Positions 40,294-49,016 of a stretch of 64,000 bases of DNA are shown in pieces. The notes under the pieces were generated by a model. That model ran no database searches and had not been told where the DNA came from. It saw nothing but the letters and a program-made list of their open reading frames with translations. The stretch is from Phenylobacterium sp. (GTDB lineage Bacteria; Pseudomonadota; Alphaproteobacteria; Caulobacterales; Caulobacteraceae), in NCBI RefSeq assembly GCF_013911965.1, contig NZ_JACESE010000007.1, positions 141,977-205,976 of the forward strand, written 5' to 3'. How positions within the stretch are numbered: the first letter of the stretch is position 1; each line of letters begins with the position of its first letter. Made by a program: the position numbers and the translations under genes.

Positions 40294-42275
40294 TCGCCCG
40301 CGCCGCCCTGATCGCCGCCCCCGTGGCGGCGGCCCTCGTCGGCGTCGCCGCCCTGGCGCAGTCGCAGGCGCCCCCGTCCGGTCCGTCGCCGCAGGCTGCC
40401 ACATCGGCGGCCAACCGGACTCCCGAAGGCGCCTGGGCGAGCTTCAACGGCCAGCCGAACGGACAGAAGTACTCACCCGCCGCACAGATCACGCCCGACA
40501 ATGTGGACGAACTGGAGGTCGCCTGGGAACTGCACACCGGCGACGTTTCCGACGGCGAGGGCGACCTGCCGTCGACCGTCTGGTCGGCCACGCCGCTCTT
40601 CGTCAATGACACGGTCTATGTGGGCACGCCCTTCTACCGCATCTTCGCCGTCACCCCGGACACGGGCGAGGTGAAGTGGATCTACGACTCCAAGGCCGAG
40701 CTCAAGGCCGTCACCCAGCCCTCGCTCAAGAACCGCGGTCTCGCCTACTGGCAGGCCGCCGAGCCCGTGGCCGGGGCGGCGTGTCAGAAGCGCCTCTACC
40801 TCGGCACCATGATGGGCGAACTGCATGCCGTCGACGCCGACACCGGCCGACCGTGCGCCGAGTTCGGCGTGAACGGCGTCCTCGACGTCAATCAGTGGAA
40901 CGCCCCCGACGCCAAGTGGCCGCTGTCTCAGCTCCAGCCGCCCACCGTCTATCGCGACACCCTGATCCTCGGCTGGGCGGGCAAGGACTGGGAAAGCCAG
41001 GAGACGCCTCCGGGCAGCGTCTTCGGGGTCGACGCCCGCACGGGCGAGCGCAAGTGGACCTTCCACACCCTGCCGCCGGAGGTGGCGGCGACGTCGGGAA
41101 CGGCCAACGTGTGGACCGCCATGTCGGTCGACGAGGAGGCCGGGCTCGTCTACCTGCCGGTCTCCTCGCCCAGCCCCAACTTCTATGGCGGAAACCGTCT
41201 GGAGCGGGCCCCGCACGCCACCTCGATCACCGCCCTCGACGCCGAGACGGGGGAAGAGGTCTGGGCCTACCAGATGGTCCACCACGACATCTGGGACTAT
41301 GACGGCACCAGCGCGCCCACGCTGGTGGACATCCGCCGCGGCGGGGAGACGATCCCGGCCCTGATCGAGGCGACGAAGCAGGGCCATTTCTTCGTCCTCA
41401 ACCGCCTGACCGGCGAGCCCATCTACCCGATCGAGGAGCGCCCGGTTCCGGCCTCCGACGTGCCGGGCGAGCGGGCCTATCCGACCCAGCCCTACGTCCC
41501 GCGCCCGGAACCGGTGATCGCCGACCGCTGGCCGGGCGTCTCGAGGCTCGCCGACATACTGAGCCTCGGCTACTGCAGCCGGAAGGCTGAAGCCCTGCGC
41601 CATGACGGCCTTTTCACGCCGCCGAGCCTGGGGGAGGGGAGCCTCGTCTTTCCGGGCACGCCGGGCGGGGTGGAATGGGGCGGCGGAGCGCTCGACCCGC
41701 GCACCAACACCTATGTGGTCAACAGTTCGCACGTGGCGATGATCTATCGCCTGCTCACGCGGGAGGACTACGAGCGCGAGACGAGCGGACAGGAGAAGCT
41801 GACCGGCTATCACCCCCAGACAGGGTCGCCCTACGGCCTGCGGCTGACCAACTTCCTCAATCCGCTGGGCATGCCCTGCTGGAAGCCGCCCTACGGCTCG
41901 ATCTCGGCCTACGACATGGATACGGGCGAGCTTCTGTGGCGCAAGCCCTTCGGCGTCGTCCAGAAGTGGGGCTTCTACATGCCCAAGTCGTGGGGCTCGG
42001 TGACCATCGGCGGTCCCGCCGTCACCGCCTCGGGCCTCATCTTCATCGGCGCGTCCATGGACGCCCGGGTGAGGGCGCTCGACATCCGCAACGGAGAGGT
42101 CCTGTGGAAGGCGCAGGTCGACGCGCCGGCCGTCGCCAATCCCGCCGTCTACACCTATCGCGGCCGCCAGTACGTGGCCTTCGTCGTCGGCGGCAACTCG
42201 ATCCTCAAGCCGGAGGTCAGCGACCAGCTCATCGCCTTCGCCCTGCCGGCGGAGGGACCGGACGCGGGCGGGTGA
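40290..42275 (+). CDS. PQQ-dependent dehydrogenase (glucose/quinate/shikimate type)
   Basis: A 661-residue periplasmic quinoprotein that should oxidise a sugar, polyol or cyclic acid with PQQ. Signal MIARAALIAAPVAAALVGVAALAQ; an eight-bladed propeller with W-motifs such as DTGEVKWIYDSK; the family signature MVHHDIWDYDG (H331-D338); a late KWGFYMPKSWGSVTIGGPAVT. There is no adjacent Cys-Cys pair of the methanol dehydrogenase type. It lacks the membrane anchor, supplied by the gene just upstream, to which it is coupled. No PQQ biosynthesis genes in the window. Confidence 0.9.
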   Translation: MIARAALIAAPVAAALVGVAALAQSQAPPSGPSPQAATSAANRTPEGAWASFNGQPNGQKYSPAAQITPDNVDELEVAWELHTGDVSDGEGDLPSTVWSATPLFVNDTVYVGTPFYRIFAVTPDTGEVKWIYDSKAELKAVTQPSLKNRGLAYWQAAEPVAGAACQKRLYLGTMMGELHAVDADTGRPCAEFGVNGVLDVNQWNAPDAKWPLSQLQPPTVYRDTLILGWAGKDWESQETPPGSVFGVDARTGERKWTFHTLPPEVAATSGTANVWTAMSVDEEAGLVYLPVSSPSPNFYGGNRLERAPHATSITALDAETGEEVWAYQMVHHDIWDYDGTSAPTLVDIRRGGETIPALIEATKQGHFFVLNRLTGEPIYPIEERPVPASDVPGERAYPTQPYVPRPEPVIADRWPGVSRLADILSLGYCSRKAEALRHDGLFTPPSLGEGSLVFPGTPGGVEWGGGALDPRTNTYVVNSSHVAMIYRLLTREDYERETSGQEKLTGYHPQTGSPYGLRLTNFLNPLGMPCWKPPYGSISAYDMDTGELLWRKPFGVVQKWGFYMPKSWGSVTIGGPAVTASGLIFIGASMDARVRALDIRNGEVLWKAQVDAPAVANPAVYTYRGRQYVAFVVGGNSILKPEVSDQLIAFALPAEGPDAGG

Positions 42276-42287
42276 GCCTCGGCGCCC

Positions 42288-42707
42288 TCAGACGCCGTCC
42301 TCCTCCGCGCCAGGCTCGATCGCGCTTTCGACCAGCGCCCGCCAGGTGGGATCGGTGTCGTCGACCAGGTCGACGTCCTCCATCAGGGCCACCGCCGCGC
42401 CGCCGTCCGGCAGGATGAGGCCCAGGACCTCCATCTCCTCGCCGTCGGAATTGACGTGGACCTCGGCCTGGACCGCGACCGCCGCCTGCTCGCCGTCATC
42501 CTCCCACCAGATCACAGGCTGCGGCAGGGGCAGCGCCATCGGACGCGGGTCGTGCGTGTCGGCGAGGGCGAAGACGGCGCGCCTGGCCTGCACGTCCGCC
42601 AGGTCCGCCACCGCCCCGGCGAACGGCTTCAGCCGCGCCCAGTCGTCGGCGTCGAACCCGCCGCCGTCTTCGGCATCTTCGTCTTCGGGGCCCATGGCGT
42701 TTCCCAT
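42288..42707 (-). CDS. Acidic hypothetical protein downstream of RTX protease
   Basis: A 139-residue, strongly acidic protein (GPEDEDAEDGGGFDADDWARL near the start; DVDLVDDTDPTW near the end), without a signal peptide or helix. I do not recognise the family. It lies 46 bases after the RTX protease on the same strand and could be co-transcribed. ATG at 42707 or 42695; neither has a strong ribosome site. Confidence 0.55.
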   Translation of the reverse strand: MGNAMGPEDEDAEDGGGFDADDWARLKPFAGAVADLADVQARRAVFALADTHDPRPMALPLPQPVIWWEDDGEQAAVAVQAEVHVNSDGEEMEVLGLILPDGGAAVALMEDVDLVDDTDPTWRALVESAIEPGAEEDGV

Positions 42708-42753
42708 CGGAGGAGGCGGGAGGCGCGCCTCCCGCAGCGGTTCGCGTCCGGCG

Positions 42754-45087
42754 TCAGGCGAACACGAAATCGGTGGCGGTGAGGCTGCCCAACTGGACGT
42801 CGACGAGGACGATCGTCTGGTCGTCCAGCGTAATGACCGTGTCGGCGCCCACGGTGGCGGCGTTCTGCATCAGGGCGGCGAAGTCCGGCGCGTCGGCGAT
42901 CGCAATCCTCAGGCGGTCCCCGCCGGCGACGTCGAAGTCGGTGACCACGTCGCGGCCCTGGCCGCCGACGAAGTTGAAGACGTCGGCCTCGGCGCCGCCG
43001 GTCAGGACGTCGTCGCCCATGTCGCCGGAGAGCCAGTCGGCGCCCTCGCCGCCGAGCAGGCGGTCCGCGCCCTGGCCGCCGTGAACCGTATCGGCCCCCA
43101 GGTCGCCGGACACGATGTCGTCGCCGGCGTTGCCGTGGACGAAGTCATCGCCCTGACCCCCATGGGCGGTGTCGGCCCCGTCGCCGGCCGAGGCCCAGTC
43201 GTCGCCGCTGTTGCCCTGCAGGAAGTCGTCGCCGATCCCGCCGTACAGCAGATCGACCCCGCCGCCGCCTTCGAGGCTGTCGGCCCCCTGGTCGCCGAAC
43301 AGGTTGTCGTCGCCGTCCTCGCCCAGCAGGCGGTCGTTGTCCTGGCCGCCGAGCACGGTGTCCGATCCGCCGCCGCCGTGCAGGGTGTCGTTCCCCTGAT
43401 TGCCGTGGAGCCAGTTGGCTTCGCTGAAGGCGATCACGACGTCGCCGCCCGGGCCTGCGGACAGGGGCTCCGGACCCGCGGTCAGGTTGTCGGCGCCCGC
43501 CGTCGGCGCCGGCGGCGCCGGCGGGCTGGGAATCGGCTCCAGAATGATCTCTCCGCCGGCCTTGAGGCTCACCTGGAGCCCGGCCGGGACGCCGCCGTCC
43601 AGGGTGACGGAGATGGCGGCCCCCGCGGCCGGACCGTCGGCGTCGATGGTCAGGACCGAGGCGGCGTAGGTCGCGGTGGCGGTCGCCGGATCGAGACCGG
43701 TCACGAGGATGCGGTCGCCGGCTTCAAACCCGATGATCACGTCTCCATCGCCGACGCGCAAGGTGTCCGCGCCCGCGCCGCCTGCGAGCGTGTCGGCGTC
43801 GCCGCCGCCCGTCAGGTCGTCGTCGCCGTCGCCGCCCTCCAGCCGGTCCGCGCCGAGACCGCCGGTCAGCTGGTCCGCGCCCGATCCGCCGCTGAGGGTG
43901 TCGGCGCCTGCGCTCCCATCAAGGGTGTCCGCGTCGGCTCCGCCGCTGAGGCTGTCGACGCCGGCGCCGCCGGTCAGGCTGTCGGCGCCGGCATCGCCCT
44001 GCAGGGTGTCGGCGTCGTCGCCGCCCGAAAGCTCGTCCGCGCCGTCCCCGCCCGCGAGGCTGTCCTGGCCCGCACCCCCCAGCAGGGTGTCGGCTCCGGC
44101 CGCGCCCTGCAGCGTGTCGTCGCCGCCGGCGCCTTGCAGCCGGTTGTCGGCCTGGTTGCCCTGCAACAGGTCGTCGCCGCTCCCCCCGTTGGCGTTCTCG
44201 ATCAGCGAGCGCACGTCGTCCTGATAGAGGTGGGACATGCGGACATTGCCGCTGGCGTAGGTCGGGGCGACATTGTCGAGAACGGCGAACTGTCCGCCCA
44301 GGTCGCTCCATGCGCCGGGCCGAAGGTCGATCTCCAGGTCCGTCGTGAAGCTGGCGAAGTTGAGGGTGTCGACGCCGCCGCCGTCCCATAGCGTCAGGAA
44401 GATGACCGACGCCGAAGGATCGAAGCTGTAGGTCGTGTCGCCGGCGTTGGTGGTCCAGTTGGCCCCGTAGAGGTACTGGATCGCGGCGATGTCGTCGGCC
44501 ATCGGACTGGTCGGGTAGGAGCCGGACGCGATCGTATAGGCTCCGGTCGACCCGCCCAGGACGCTCCGATAGCTCATGACGGAGTTCTCGACGCCGTCGG
44601 TGGCGGCGTCGGCGGCCGGGAAGCCGTTCGCCGTCATGTTCGGGTGCTTCAGGCCCAGCGCGTGGCCGATCTCGTGGACGAGCGTGAAGAACTGGAACCG
44701 TCCCGGGGTGAAGTCGCCGGCGACGGCGGCGCCGATCTGGATGTCGCCGCCCTCGGGCGACGCGCCCGGATAGCTCACCACCCGGGCGGTCAGGTTGCCG
44801 CCGTCGTCATAGCGATAGAGGCGGAGGTCCGACGTCTCGGCCGTGGTCTCGGTGAACGTGATGTTCGCCACGTCCGCCCATTCCCGCAGGGCCGCCCGGA
44901 AGGCGGCTATCTCTGTTGCCGTCAGAGCCTGGAAGTGGGACGGATCGGGCGGCGTCGTATAGCCGGTGACCTCGCTCGCCAGGGCAGGGAAGCCGTAGGT
45001 GAGGGCGGTCCCGTCCCACTTCGTACCGTAAAGCAGGGAATCGATCGACGAGGAGCCACTTGCTCCGACAACAACGCCACTGGCCAC
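42754..45087 (-). CDS. Serralysin-like RTX metalloprotease, type I secreted
   Basis: A 777-residue extracellular zinc protease of the M10B (serralysin) type. The catalytic site is HEIGHALGLKH (H138, H142, H148) and the Met-turn is SVMSY. Many GGxGxDxL/xG calcium-binding repeats follow in two blocks: about residues 300-440 and, after a Pro-rich linker (PSPPAPPAPT), about 535-715. The C-terminus ends DFVFA, like type I secretion signals; no N-terminal signal peptide. GTG at 45087 was chosen for the AGGAG 7 bases upstream. No ABC/HlyD/TolC-type exporter genes are in the window. Confidence 0.92.
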   Translation of the reverse strand: MASGVVVGASGSSSIDSLLYGTKWDGTALTYGFPALASEVTGYTTPPDPSHFQALTATEIAAFRAALREWADVANITFTETTAETSDLRLYRYDDGGNLTARVVSYPGASPEGGDIQIGAAVAGDFTPGRFQFFTLVHEIGHALGLKHPNMTANGFPAADAATDGVENSVMSYRSVLGGSTGAYTIASGSYPTSPMADDIAAIQYLYGANWTTNAGDTTYSFDPSASVIFLTLWDGGGVDTLNFASFTTDLEIDLRPGAWSDLGGQFAVLDNVAPTYASGNVRMSHLYQDDVRSLIENANGGSGDDLLQGNQADNRLQGAGGDDTLQGAAGADTLLGGAGQDSLAGGDGADELSGGDDADTLQGDAGADSLTGGAGVDSLSGGADADTLDGSAGADTLSGGSGADQLTGGLGADRLEGGDGDDDLTGGGDADTLAGGAGADTLRVGDGDVIIGFEAGDRILVTGLDPATATATYAASVLTIDADGPAAGAAISVTLDGGVPAGLQVSLKAGGEIILEPIPSPPAPPAPTAGADNLTAGPEPLSAGPGGDVVIAFSEANWLHGNQGNDTLHGGGGSDTVLGGQDNDRLLGEDGDDNLFGDQGADSLEGGGGVDLLYGGIGDDFLQGNSGDDWASAGDGADTAHGGQGDDFVHGNAGDDIVSGDLGADTVHGGQGADRLLGGEGADWLSGDMGDDVLTGGAEADVFNFVGGQGRDVVTDFDVAGGDRLRIAIADAPDFAALMQNAATVGADTVITLDDQTIVLVDVQLGSLTATDFVFA

Positions 45088-45227
45088 TGAGACACTCCTG
45101 AACACCCCGCCGGCCTTCGCCGGAGGCGCGAAACCCGATCGCGGGCGTGCCTTACCACGACAGCGCCACCTTGGCGTGCGGCGGCATCAGAAAAATTGCG
45201 GGCGATGATCGCGGGTCGGCTCGCCGG

Positions 45228-45854
45228 TCAATCGCGGCCCGGAGACCTCTTTTGGATCAATTGGAGCACCGCCTGCGGATTGTCATCCAGCAAGACGTGC
45301 CCGCCGGCTATCTCGCCGTAGTCGACGTTCGGGTGGGCGGACAGGCGGTCGCGGGCGGCCTGGGGAAGGATGCCATTCGATGCGCAGACCGCCTCGACCC
45401 GCTGGTCCTGGCTGTCGAGCAGGGACCAGTAGTCGCTCGTGATCAGGGGCTGGAGCCAGGGCGCGACATTGCCGCAGCGGATCTCGTGCGCCACGGCCGG
45501 GGTCGGTTCCATGGGGGGATCGAGGAGGATCCGGCGCTCGGCTTCCATATGGAGGGCGATGACGCCGCCCAGGCTCTCGCCGACGAGAGTTATCGGCTGG
45601 GCCGCCCAGAGCTGCCGCAACGCGGCCTGAAACGCCGCGGCCCAGACCTCGACCTTGGCCTCGATCATCGGCGCCTGTCCATGCCCCGGCAGCTCGACGA
45701 GCACAGCGCTCCGCTCCGCCCACGGCTTGAGCTGCAGCGATCGCCGGGCCGCGCCGTGGATGATGGCGAGCACCTCGGCGCGCGCCAGGCGATCGAAGAC
45801 GAGGCTCACCTCGCCGTGGGGCGCCGGAACGAAGTACCGTCTGAGATCATCCAT
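45228..45854 (-). CDS. Small alpha/beta hydrolase
   Basis: A 208-residue protein with the alpha/beta-hydrolase pattern: AVLVELPGHGQAP, nucleophile elbow VGESLGGVIAL, and a C-terminal GGHVLLDDN that supplies the His. No signal peptide. Shorter than typical (about 250-300), with a reduced cap. Substrate unknown. ATG at 45854; it lies 140 bases before the RTX gene on the same strand, too far to call an operon. Confidence 0.75.
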   Translation of the reverse strand: MDDLRRYFVPAPHGEVSLVFDRLARAEVLAIIHGAARRSLQLKPWAERSAVLVELPGHGQAPMIEAKVEVWAAAFQAALRQLWAAQPITLVGESLGGVIALHMEAERRILLDPPMEPTPAVAHEIRCGNVAPWLQPLITSDYWSLLDSQDQRVEAVCASNGILPQAARDRLSAHPNVDYGEIAGGHVLLDDNPQAVLQLIQKRSPGRD

Positions 45855-45973
45855 GCGGAGGCGTTCAACGGATCACCCGCGCCTCGGTTTCGCGCCGTGC
45901 GCCGAGACCTTCAGGCCCTGAGGCGAATTCCAAGGCGGCGCTCAGCCCGCAACGCCAATTCAATCGGAAGGAA

Positions 45974-46048
45974 TGGTGGATGCGACAGGGATTGAACCTG
46001 TGACCCCCTCGGTGTGAACGAGGTGCTCTCCCGCTGAGCTACGCATCC
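45974..46048 (-). tRNA. tRNA-Val (anticodon CAC), CCA encoded
   Basis: A complete cloverleaf on the minus strand: acceptor GGATGCG/CGCATCC, D-arm GCTC...GAGC, anticodon stem CCTCG/CGAGG around loop TTCACAC (anticodon CAC, reads GTG), T-arm ACAGG-TTCAATC-CCTGT, discriminator A and genomic CCA. Length 75. All stems pair without mismatch. Confidence 0.97.
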
Positions 46049-46064
46049 GCCGGAAGGGGTGCGC

Positions 46065-46802
46065 CTATAACGCGTCGCTTCGCGCAGGGCAAGCGGTCAG
46101 AAGCCGCAAGGCGGCGGCCGGCAGGTCGAGATAGCTGTGGATCAGTTCGTCGGGCTCCAGCTCGGCCACGGGGATCTCGGTGTAGCCGAAGCTGACGAGC
46201 ACCAGCGGCACCCCGGCGTTGCGCGCCGCGCCGGCGTCCGGGGCGGCGTCGCCGACCATCAGGGCGCGATCGGGCGCCCCGCCGGCCTTGGCGATGGCGG
46301 TCTCCAGGTGGCGGCGGTCGGGCTTCTGGGCCGGGGCGGCGTCGGCGCCGACGATGGCGGCGAAGTGGCGGGTCATGCCCAGGGTGTCGAGGAGGTTGGT
46401 GGAGAGGTCCGTGCGCTTGTTCGTACAGACCACCAGGCGCGCGCCGGCCTCGGAGAGCGCCTCCAGCGTCTCGATCACGCCGTCGAAGGGGCGGCTTTCG
46501 TCGGCGATGTGGGCGTTGTAGCGGGCGATGAAGCGTTCGAAGAGGCCGGGCATCAAGGTCTCTTCTATCGGCGCGCCGGCGGCGGTGAAGCCGCGCTGCA
46601 GCAGGAAGCGGGCGCCGCGGCCGATGAAGGGGCGGGCGTCGTCCACAGGCAGGGGGGCGTGGCCTTCCTCCTGCAGGATGTGGTTGAGCGTGCCGACCAG
46701 GTCCGGGGCGGTGTCGACCAGGGTGCCGTCGAGGTCGAAGGCGAGCGTGGCGCCGGCCAGCGGCGAGAGGTCGAGGGCGGCGAAGTGCGGATGGGCGGAC
46801 AA
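46065..46802 (-). CDS. gph: Phosphoglycolate phosphatase (HAD family)
   Basis: A 245-residue HAD phosphatase that dephosphorylates 2-phosphoglycolate. Motif I is FDLDGTLVDTAPD, motif II is VVCTNKR, and motifs III/IV are KPDRRHLETAI and MVGDAAPDAGAARNAG. The start is TTG at 46802 with AGGAGG upstream (slightly distant). Divergent from glmU with 92 bases between. Family certain; the exact substrate is by analogy. Confidence 0.88.
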   Translation of the reverse strand: MSAHPHFAALDLSPLAGATLAFDLDGTLVDTAPDLVGTLNHILQEEGHAPLPVDDARPFIGRGARFLLQRGFTAAGAPIEETLMPGLFERFIARYNAHIADESRPFDGVIETLEALSEAGARLVVCTNKRTDLSTNLLDTLGMTRHFAAIVGADAAPAQKPDRRHLETAIAKAGGAPDRALMVGDAAPDAGAARNAGVPLVLVSFGYTEIPVAELEPDELIHSYLDLPAAALRLLTACPARSDAL

Positions 46803-46894
46803 GGCGAGGCGCCTCCTGCGTCGAAACCTGTCGCGGTTTCGGCTAAACGCCGCAAGATTGCAAACCTCGCCGCCGACTCGGGAGCCTGTCGCCC

Positions 46895-48256
46895 ATGACC
46901 GAACGCGCCGCCGTCATCCTCGCCGCCGGACAGGGCACGCGGATGAAGTCGCCCCTTCCGAAGGTGCTGCACAAGGTCGGCGGGCGCACCATGCTCGACC
47001 GCGCCATCGATGCGGTTCAGGCGGCCGGCTGCGAGAAGGTGGTGGTCGTCGTGGGCGCGCATGAGACGGGCGCTCAGGTGCGGGCCGCCGCCGTCGCCCG
47101 CCTCGGCGAAAACGCCATCGCCGTGCAGGACCCGCCGCTCGGCACCGGCCATGCGGTGCTCGCCGCCCAAGGGGCGCTGGCGGCCTTCCATGGCGACGTG
47201 CTGGTCACCAACGCCGACTGCCCGCTGCTGGAGGGCAGGGACCTCGAGCCCCTGTTCGAACTGCGCCAGAAGGGGGCGACGCTGGCCCTGCTGGGGTTCG
47301 AACCGGCCGATCCGGCGCTCTATGGCCGGCTGATCCGCGGCGCCGACGGCCACGTGATCCGCATCGTCGAGGCGCGCGACGCCAGCCAGGAGGAGCGGAA
47401 CGTCCGCGCCTGCTATTCGGGCATGATGGTCGCCGACCGCGACCGGCTGTTCGGCTGGCTCGCCAAGGTCGGCAACGACAACGCCAAGGGCGAATACTAC
47501 CTGACCGAGGTGGTCGCCCACGCCGTGGCCGAGGAGGCGCAGGTGCGGGCGGTGTTCGCCCCCGAGACGGCCGTGATGGGGGCGGACTCGCAGGCCCAGC
47601 TCTCGGCCGCCGAAGCCATCTTCCAGCAGCGCCGCCGCGCCCACTTCCTCGGCGCCGGCGTGGCCATGCCGGCGCCGGACACCGTGCACTTTTCCTGGGA
47701 CACGCAGATCGAGCCGGGCGCGACGGTCGAACAATTCGTCGTCTTCGCGCCAGGCGTGAAGGTGGCGACCGGCGCCGTCATCCGCGCCTTCAGCCACCTG
47801 GAGGGCGCAAGCGTGGCCGAGGGCGCGCTGGTCGGTCCCTATGCGCGGCTGCGGCCGGGCGCCGAGATCGGGCCGCAGGCGCACATCGGCAACTTCGTCG
47901 AGGTGAAGAAGGTCAAGGTGGGCGAAGGCGCCAAGGCCAATCACCTGACCTATCTGGGCGACGGCACGGTCGGCGCGGGCGCCAACATCGGGGCCGGCAC
48001 GATCTTCTGCAACTATGACGGCTTCGACAAGCACGAGACGCATGTGGGCGAGGGGGCCTTCATCGGCTCCAACACCGCGCTCGTCGCCCCCGTGCGCGTG
48101 GGCGCAGGCGCCTATACGGGCTCGGGCTCGGTGATCACCCGCGACGTGGAGCCCGACGCCTTGGCCCTGGAGCGCGCGGTTCAGGCCGAGAAGCCCGGCT
48201 GGGCCGCCCGCTTCCGCGCCGCCAAGATGGCGAAGAAGTCCAAGGCCAAGGGCTGA
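46895..48256 (+). CDS. glmU: Bifunctional UDP-N-acetylglucosamine pyrophosphorylase/glucosamine-1-phosphate acetyltransferase
   Basis: Makes UDP-GlcNAc for peptidoglycan and lipid A. 453 residues. The N-terminal uridylyltransferase shows [22 protein letters not shown] and the C-terminal left-handed beta-helix acetyltransferase shows [25 protein letters not shown] and [18 protein letters not shown] at 46895. Followed 63 bases later by rpiA on the same strand. Confidence 0.96.
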   Translation: MTERAAVILAAGQGTRMKSPLPKVLHKVGGRTMLDRAIDAVQAAGCEKVVVVVGAHETGAQVRAAAVARLGENAIAVQDPPLGTGHAVLAAQGALAAFHGDVLVTNADCPLLEGRDLEPLFELRQKGATLALLGFEPADPALYGRLIRGADGHVIRIVEARDASQEERNVRACYSGMMVADRDRLFGWLAKVGNDNAKGEYYLTEVVAHAVAEEAQVRAVFAPETAVMGADSQAQLSAAEAIFQQRRRAHFLGAGVAMPAPDTVHFSWDTQIEPGATVEQFVVFAPGVKVATGAVIRAFSHLEGASVAEGALVGPYARLRPGAEIGPQAHIGNFVEVKKVKVGEGAKANHLTYLGDGTVGAGANIGAGTIFCNYDGFDKHETHVGEGAFIGSNTALVAPVRVGAGAYTGSGSVITRDVEPDALALERAVQAEKPGWAARFRAAKMAKKSKAKG

Positions 48257-48319
48257 CGGCGGCGCGGCGGGCGCCTATGAACGGACCCTTGTCCGGACCA
48301 GGAGCATCGAGAGAGCGCG

Positions 48320-49003
48320 ATGGACGCTGACGCACAGAAGAGAGCCGCGGGCGAGGCCGCCGCCGCCCTGGTGGAGCCGGGCATGACGGTGGGCCTGGGC
48401 ACCGGCTCCACGGCCGCCTGGTTCGTGAAGGCGCTGGCGGCGCGCGGGATCGACGTCCTGGGCGTGCCGACCTCGCTCGCCACGGCCGAGCTGGCGCAGG
48501 GCCTCGGCGTGCGGCTGGGCGAACTGGGCCAGGTGAAGTCCATCGACCTGACCGTGGACGGCGCCGACGAGATCGGACCCGCCCTTTCCCTCATCAAGGG
48601 GGGCGGCGCGGCCCTGCTGCGCGAGAAACTGGTCTGGGAGGCCTCGAAGCGGTGCGTCGTCATCGCCGACGCCGCCAAGCAGGTGAAGACGCTCGGCAAG
48701 TTCCCCCTGCCCATCGAAGTGGTCGCCTTCGGCCACGAGACCACCGCCCTGCGGATCTGCGACGCCCTGGCCGAGTGCGACCTCGGCGTCGCGCCGCGCC
48801 TGCGCATGAAGGACGGCGCCCCGGTGCGGACCGACGGCGGAAACCTCATCTATGACGCGGCCTGCGGCCGGATCGAGGAACCCGCGGCGCTGGCCGATGC
48901 GCTGAAGAGCGTCACCGGCGTGGTCGATCACGGCCTCTTCCTCGACCTGGCCGACATGGCCCTGGTGGGAACGCCCGACGGCGTGATCACCCTGGAACCG
49001 TAA
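48320..49003 (+). CDS. rpiA: Ribose-5-phosphate isomerase A
   Basis: Interconverts ribose 5-phosphate and ribulose 5-phosphate in the pentose phosphate pathway. 227 residues. Signature stretches: GMTVGLGTGSTAAWFV, DLTVDGADEIGPALSLIKGGGAALLREK and a late TDGGNLIYD. ATG at 48320. The gor gene follows after 13 bases, so the two are probably co-transcribed. Confidence 0.96.
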   Translation: MDADAQKRAAGEAAAALVEPGMTVGLGTGSTAAWFVKALAARGIDVLGVPTSLATAELAQGLGVRLGELGQVKSIDLTVDGADEIGPALSLIKGGGAALLREKLVWEASKRCVVIADAAKQVKTLGKFPLPIEVVAFGHETTALRICDALAECDLGVAPRLRMKDGAPVRTDGGNLIYDAACGRIEEPAALADALKSVTGVVDHGLFLDLADMALVGTPDGVITLEP

Positions 49004-49016
49004 GGAGCGCGCCCCC

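Noticed and set aside
42800-44200. Repetitive GC-rich tract that could look like a DNA repeat array or CRISPR
   Set aside because: It is the coding sequence of RTX nonapeptide repeats; no constant repeat with unique spacers is present.
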